The notes beneath the pieces were generated by a model that ran no database searches, was not told where the DNA came from, and saw only the letters and a program-made list of their open reading frames with translations. From NCBI GenBank assembly GCA_964432825.1, contig CAYSOX010000002.1:55538-119537 (forward strand): a stretch of 64,000 nt of DNA, in the 5' to 3' direction. Made by a program: the position numbers and the translations under genes. The DNA comes from UMGS1908 sp964432825 (GTDB taxonomy: Bacteria; Bacillota; Clostridia; Christensenellales; UBA1242). Below, in pieces: positions 60,477 to 64,000 of the stretch; the stretch's first letter is position 1; each line of letters starts with the position of its first letter.

Positions 60477-62906
60477 ATGTATTCTGGTGTAATTAGCGTT
60501 TGTTTGGTGACCTTAATTATTATTGGTATGGCTTTGGGAATGGTTAGAGGTTTCACAAAGTCGTGGATAAGATTAATTATAGTTGTTGCCGATGCTGTAA
60601 TTGCGTATTTTATTGCGGGTGCAATAGGTTCGGCGATTGCAAGTATTAATATTAGCGGAATGGGTCAAGTTATTAATGGCAAAAATATTGAAACGGTAGA
60701 AGCCCTAATTGAAGAGTTGTTAAAATCTATTTCTATAGTGGCTGAATTGATTGAAAGCAGTCCAACTATTGGAAAGGTTGTATCAATATTACCGCTAGCA
60801 ATTATTAATTTAGTGTTATTTGATGTCTTGTTTGTGTTAATCAATTTTGTAACATGGATAATTTTTATGATAGTCTTTTCTATTATTGGCAAAAAGCACA
60901 AAGACGAAGAACAAAAGCCAAAAAGAAAGGGACTTGGTGTTTTGTTTAGCATAATTCAATCGGTTGTTGTATTTATTGTTCTGTTTATTCCGGTTATGGG
61001 GCTAACCTATTTTGTATCCGAACAAGTAGAATATGTAAATAATTATAACGGAGAGTTGGAGCAAGTAAGTCAAGAGGGCAGTGCAAGTGCGGATGAATAT
61101 TTGGGCGAAATGGTAGCATTTGCAGAAGAAAAAACAAGTGCAGAAGCCGAATCTGAAAACGACGCCGAAGAAAAGGCGGTTGAAACGGCACAAGAGGTTA
61201 CTTCAAGTTTAGAAAACGCGTGGGTGTTTAAAGCACTTAAATTTGTTGGTTATGATAAACTTTCTATGGCGCTAGCAAACAACCTAACCAAGTTTGAGAT
61301 TAACGAAACCAAAACAGGGTTGTTTGATGAAGTGGAAAATGTGGTTAAAATTAGCGTTAGAGTAGAATGGCTTTTTGGAAACAAGCGTCAAATTTCTAGT
61401 TGGACAACTAAGGATATTCAATTGTTGCAAGAAGTTGTCGGCAAGTTCTTTGATTCGCCAATATTTGGAGATATTACTCACGAATTGGTAAATTCTGTTG
61501 CCACAAAGTGGACGAATGAAAAGACGGAGAACTCACAATTTATTGGTATTTCTAAGCCAAACACTTCTTCAGATGTCGAAACGGTGTTAAACGAATTGTT
61601 GACGGGGCTAAAGTCGGATACTAAGGATGATTTGGAAGAAGAGTTTAATGCTTTGATAGATACAATCAATTGCTTAGTTGAAAAAGATGTATTAAAGTTA
61701 GTGAATAAAAATGTTGATATTACAACTTTTATGACCCCTATTAAAAATGATAAAATAGTAGCAAGTATCTTATCTAACTTAACCAAAGGAAATGCTTTAA
61801 GCAGGGCGATTCCAAGTGCAATACAATTGGGGCTTAACCAAATGTATAAAGCAGTTGGAGTTCCAAAAGAAGATTACGACCGATTAAAAATAAATGTTAC
61901 CAGCAGTGAAATCAATTGGAATAATGAAAGTTTGATTTTGGATGAAATGTTTGCAAATCTTGCAAAGGTTTACGAGAGTATAATTAAAGAAGGCGACATA
62001 AAAGACACTTTAGATTATGACAGCCTAGCAAATGCTCTTGAAAAAATGAGGGATAGCAGTTTACTTACAAAGAGTAAAGTTCAAATTGTTGGAACTACCG
62101 AAACTTCACCACTTAATAAGGAGTTAACCTTAACACTTCTTAGATGTTCGGATATGAAAAATATTGATGGTATGAATGCGGTAATATTGGATATTGAAGC
62201 CTTCTATAATGAAAAAGATGAGGCGGGCAATTATAAGTTAAACTTTAAAACACTTTTAAATACCTTAAAATATGCGGTTAAAATTTCAACCGATTTAAAT
62301 AATGCGAACTTAAATGTTGACGATGTAGAGGGGTTGTTAAGTGGTTTGCAAGATGAAGTTGTTGGCGAAATTGTAAAAGATGCCGTTGTAGAAAAACTTG
62401 AAAAAGAAATTGAAAAAATGGGTGTAGATAATGTTTCAGAAACAACTGCAGTTAAAAATATGGTTAATGCGGTAATAGACTACAATAAACATGCAAGTGA
62501 GCATAATGGTGCCCCTGAAAATGCCGAAAGTCAACTTCCTACCATGCCAACCGAAAAGGCAGATGTAGAAAAAACAGCCGAAGGTGCAAAAGAATTGTTT
62601 AATGTAATTAAAAATGGTGAAGAAGCCGAAAGCGGTGCAGAAACTAAATTTTTTGCATCAAAAGAAGAATTACAAAACTTTATTATAAAAATGAAGAGTT
62701 CGGAATATTTGTGGCAAATGTCATTATTAAATAGCAATAGTTTAGGCTTTAAAGATAGTGAAGGTAATACCAATTTAACAGCAACCGAATATGCTTGGGC
62801 AAGTGAGTTGGTTGGTGTAAGTTATGGTGAGGGCGAGAACAGTAAAACTTATTATACCGAAACCGAAATGCAAAAATTATTCGGAACACCAAAAGTAACA
62901 GGCTAG
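60477..62906 (+). CDS. CvpA-like membrane protein with very long C-terminal region
   Basis: The 809 residues begin with four membrane helices (about 5-25, 30-50, 98-128 and 155-178) and the G-x-x-R-G-F-x-K/T-S-W pattern of CvpA (colicin V production) proteins. CvpA proteins are usually about 160-190 residues; here a 620-residue, mostly helical, Asn/Lys/Glu-rich part follows, with several repeated helical segments but no clear domain. Its orientation should place the long part outside the membrane, but this is uncertain. It is coupled to cmk. Confidence 0.85.
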   Translation: MYSGVISVCLVTLIIIGMALGMVRGFTKSWIRLIIVVADAVIAYFIAGAIGSAIASINISGMGQVINGKNIETVEALIEELLKSISIVAELIESSPTIGKVVSILPLAIINLVLFDVLFVLINFVTWIIFMIVFSIIGKKHKDEEQKPKRKGLGVLFSIIQSVVVFIVLFIPVMGLTYFVSEQVEYVNNYNGELEQVSQEGSASADEYLGEMVAFAEEKTSAEAESENDAEEKAVETAQEVTSSLENAWVFKALKFVGYDKLSMALANNLTKFEINETKTGLFDEVENVVKISVRVEWLFGNKRQISSWTTKDIQLLQEVVGKFFDSPIFGDITHELVNSVATKWTNEKTENSQFIGISKPNTSSDVETVLNELLTGLKSDTKDDLEEEFNALIDTINCLVEKDVLKLVNKNVDITTFMTPIKNDKIVASILSNLTKGNALSRAIPSAIQLGLNQMYKAVGVPKEDYDRLKINVTSSEINWNNESLILDEMFANLAKVYESIIKEGDIKDTLDYDSLANALEKMRDSSLLTKSKVQIVGTTETSPLNKELTLTLLRCSDMKNIDGMNAVILDIEAFYNEKDEAGNYKLNFKTLLNTLKYAVKISTDLNNANLNVDDVEGLLSGLQDEVVGEIVKDAVVEKLEKEIEKMGVDNVSETTAVKNMVNAVIDYNKHASEHNGAPENAESQLPTMPTEKADVEKTAEGAKELFNVIKNGEEAESGAETKFFASKEELQNFIIKMKSSEYLWQMSLLNSNSLGFKDSEGNTNLTATEYAWASELVGVSYGEGENSKTYYTETEMQKLFGTPKVTG

Positions 62907-63354
62907 AGATTTTACAATATAAGCAAAACGATTGTAAATATTAAAAAGTTTAATTAAAACTTGCAGGTGTTAAATGAGGTTTTGCTAAAATTAGGGAAAA
63001 CTTGCAAATATCAAGAAAAGTTTAATTATAATTTGCCAAAATGTTTGTGAGTGTCAAGTTAATAGTTAACTTAAATTGTTAGAAACAAAATACTCCAACT
63101 GAAATTGACAAGTATAAGAGGGTGTTTAACTATTGTTTGTAACTAGCAAAATGGTTAAAAGCATTTGAAAAATTATAAATTTAATGTAACCAATATAAAA
63201 TTGTTTCATATAAGGTTTTTAATTAAAATTTAGGTTTTATTGGAGAGATAAGGTAAAAATTGTTGCTTGTACACATCTTAAAATTGCACTACATAAAAAG
63301 CGATAATTTGAGGGTAAATTTTGCAATAAAATGATAGAAATATTGCTAAAATTA
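62907..63354. other. Intergenic AT-rich region
   Basis: Loose repeats such as 'agtttaattaaaacttgca' (62951) and 'agtttaattataatttgcc' (63018) are the only structure. No gene is seen. Confidence 0.45.
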
Positions 63355-63383
63355 TTGCAAGCAACAAATATTTATTGTATAAT
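63355..63383 (+). promoter_or_regulatory. Promoter of the NfeD-like gene
   Basis: TTGCAA at 63355-63360, a 17-bp spacer and TATAAT at 63378-63383. Confidence 0.75.
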
Positions 63384-63412
63384 GATAATACAATTTAACA
63401 AAGGAGGAAAAA

Positions 63413-63883
63413 ATGGACTGGGTTTGGATTTGGCTAGGCGTTGTTGTAGTTGCATTAATTCTTGAATTTGTGACTATGGAACTTGTGTCTGTCTGGTTCG
63501 CGTTTGGTGGATTTGTTTCATTAATTATGTCCTTAACTCCCGCATCGGTTGCAAGTCAGTGGATTGTTTTTGCGATAGTTTCGCTTGCGTGCATTTTGGG
63601 ATTAAGAAAATGGTCACTAAAATTGCTTCAAAAAGACCAAGACCATAAGGTTACAAGCAAAGAATTGGCGATTGGCACAAAAACAAAGTTGCTAGAAGGT
63701 ATTAGCAAAACAAAAAATGGTTTAATTAAGGTAAACGGCGTTGAATGGACGGCTATTGCTGAAAATGAAGAAACCGAGATTGAAGAGGGTAGTTTAATCA
63801 AAATTGTCGGTCAACGCGGTAATAAGTACATTGTTAAACTAGAAAAATCAAAAGAAGAAAATAAAAATGAAAAAGGAGAATAA
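63413..63883 (+). CDS. NfeD family membrane protein
   Basis: The 156 residues have three membrane helices (about 4-22, 25-42 and 47-67) followed by a C-terminal OB-fold domain (about 83-145: GTKTKLLEGISKTKNGLIKV, then WTAIAENEETEIEEGSLIKI). This is the short NfeD type, which works with SPFH/stomatin proteins in membrane organisation. AAAGGAGG precedes the ATG. The next frame, 3 bp later, starts like an SPFH protein, as expected. Confidence 0.92.
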   Translation: MDWVWIWLGVVVVALILEFVTMELVSVWFAFGGFVSLIMSLTPASVASQWIVFAIVSLACILGLRKWSLKLLQKDQDHKVTSKELAIGTKTKLLEGISKTKNGLIKVNGVEWTAIAENEETEIEEGSLIKIVGQRGNKYIVKLEKSKEENKNEKGE

Positions 63884-63886
63884 AAT

Positions 63887-63991
63887 ATGTCTGCAGGAGT
63901 AGTTGTTTTAATTATTTTACTTGCAGTTGTGTTATTGATTTTAGAATTCAGTATGAAAATCGTTAGAAAAAGTAGTGCAATAGTTGTATAA
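63887..63991 (+). pseudogene. Truncated N-terminus of an SPFH/stomatin-like protein
   Basis: After AAAAAGGAG the frame reads MSAGVVVLIILLAVVLLILE then FSMKIVRKSSAIVV and stops at TAA (63989). The membrane helix followed by K-I-V-x-x-S-x-A-I-V-V is the start of SPFH (band 7) proteins, in which V-E-R-L-G-K-F normally follows at exactly this point. Either the gene is truncated here or it is a 34-residue membrane protein. The window ends 9 bp later, so what follows is unknown. Confidence 0.6.
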
Positions 63992-64000
63992 ATATAATGA

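Noticed and set aside
1..64000. Alternative genetic code (TGA as Trp)
   Set aside because: Rare TGA stops raised the idea, but conserved proteins such as AsnRS, GlmM, cca and Cmk are full length under the standard code with Trp as TGG, and no conserved protein needs read-through of TGA.

Overview
The window is a chromosomal segment of an AT-rich, low-GC Gram-positive-type bacterium. The evidence is strong AGGAGG ribosome sites, sigma-A promoters (TTGACA-17-TATAAT), many U-tailed intrinsic terminators, and a Bacillota/Clostridia-like gene set: DegV, YchF, RsmE, L-lactate dehydrogenase, MtaB, TtcA-type thiolase, DUF1846, MscL, class II CCA enzyme and DisA_N-like protein. Many hypothetical proteins and long repeat-filled gaps fit an uncultured clostridial (possibly gut) lineage; no 16S gene is present to settle this. 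The code is standard, but TGA is almost unused as a stop.

Layout. 1-5.7 kb: end of a degV gene, a lipoprotein, a DUF805 protein, then an ABC-exporter-like protein with a decayed ATPase domain followed by a Cys/Lys-rich low-complexity protein. 5.7-21.4 kb: housekeeping (ychF, rsmE, phosphoribosyltransferase, ldh, asnS, mscL, glmM, ABC-F, ttcA-like, mtaB, HIT, rpsU). 21.4-32.9 kb: DUF4143 ATPase, dcd, MazG-like, PAP2, pyrophosphatase and RlmL-like genes with several hypotheticals and one pseudogene. 33-42.5 kb: mostly minus-strand genes (DUF1846, zinc-ribbon membrane protein, a pair of large anchored surface proteins). 42.7-52 kb: nucleoside hydrolase, DAC-like protein, hisS, PlsC-like, a surface M6 metalloprotease, Nudix, SDR. 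52-64 kb: ankyrin-like protein, ATPase remnant, cca, lipoprotein, peptidase S51, tRNA-Leu(CAG), cmk, a CvpA-like protein and NfeD with what looks like a truncated SPFH gene.

Most striking observation: upstream of asnS lies an 18-residue open frame with seven consecutive asparagine codons, a strong terminator just after it, and an alternative hairpin that would exclude the terminator. Together these form a textbook ribosome-stalling attenuator that would sense Asn-tRNA charging, where Bacillota commonly use a T-box. A second structured leader with a tiny ORF precedes ldh.

The gaps are unusual. They hold many unrelated local tandem repeats (units roughly 20-63 bp), one of which supplies the ribosome site and start codon of a gene; a MITE-like inverted-repeat element in three or more copies; and a recurrent stem-loop terminator. 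Pairs likely to act together are cmk/CvpA-like, the 282-aa and 802-aa anchored proteins, PAP2/membrane protein, nucleoside hydrolase/DAC-like protein, and the ABC-like/Cys-rich pair.
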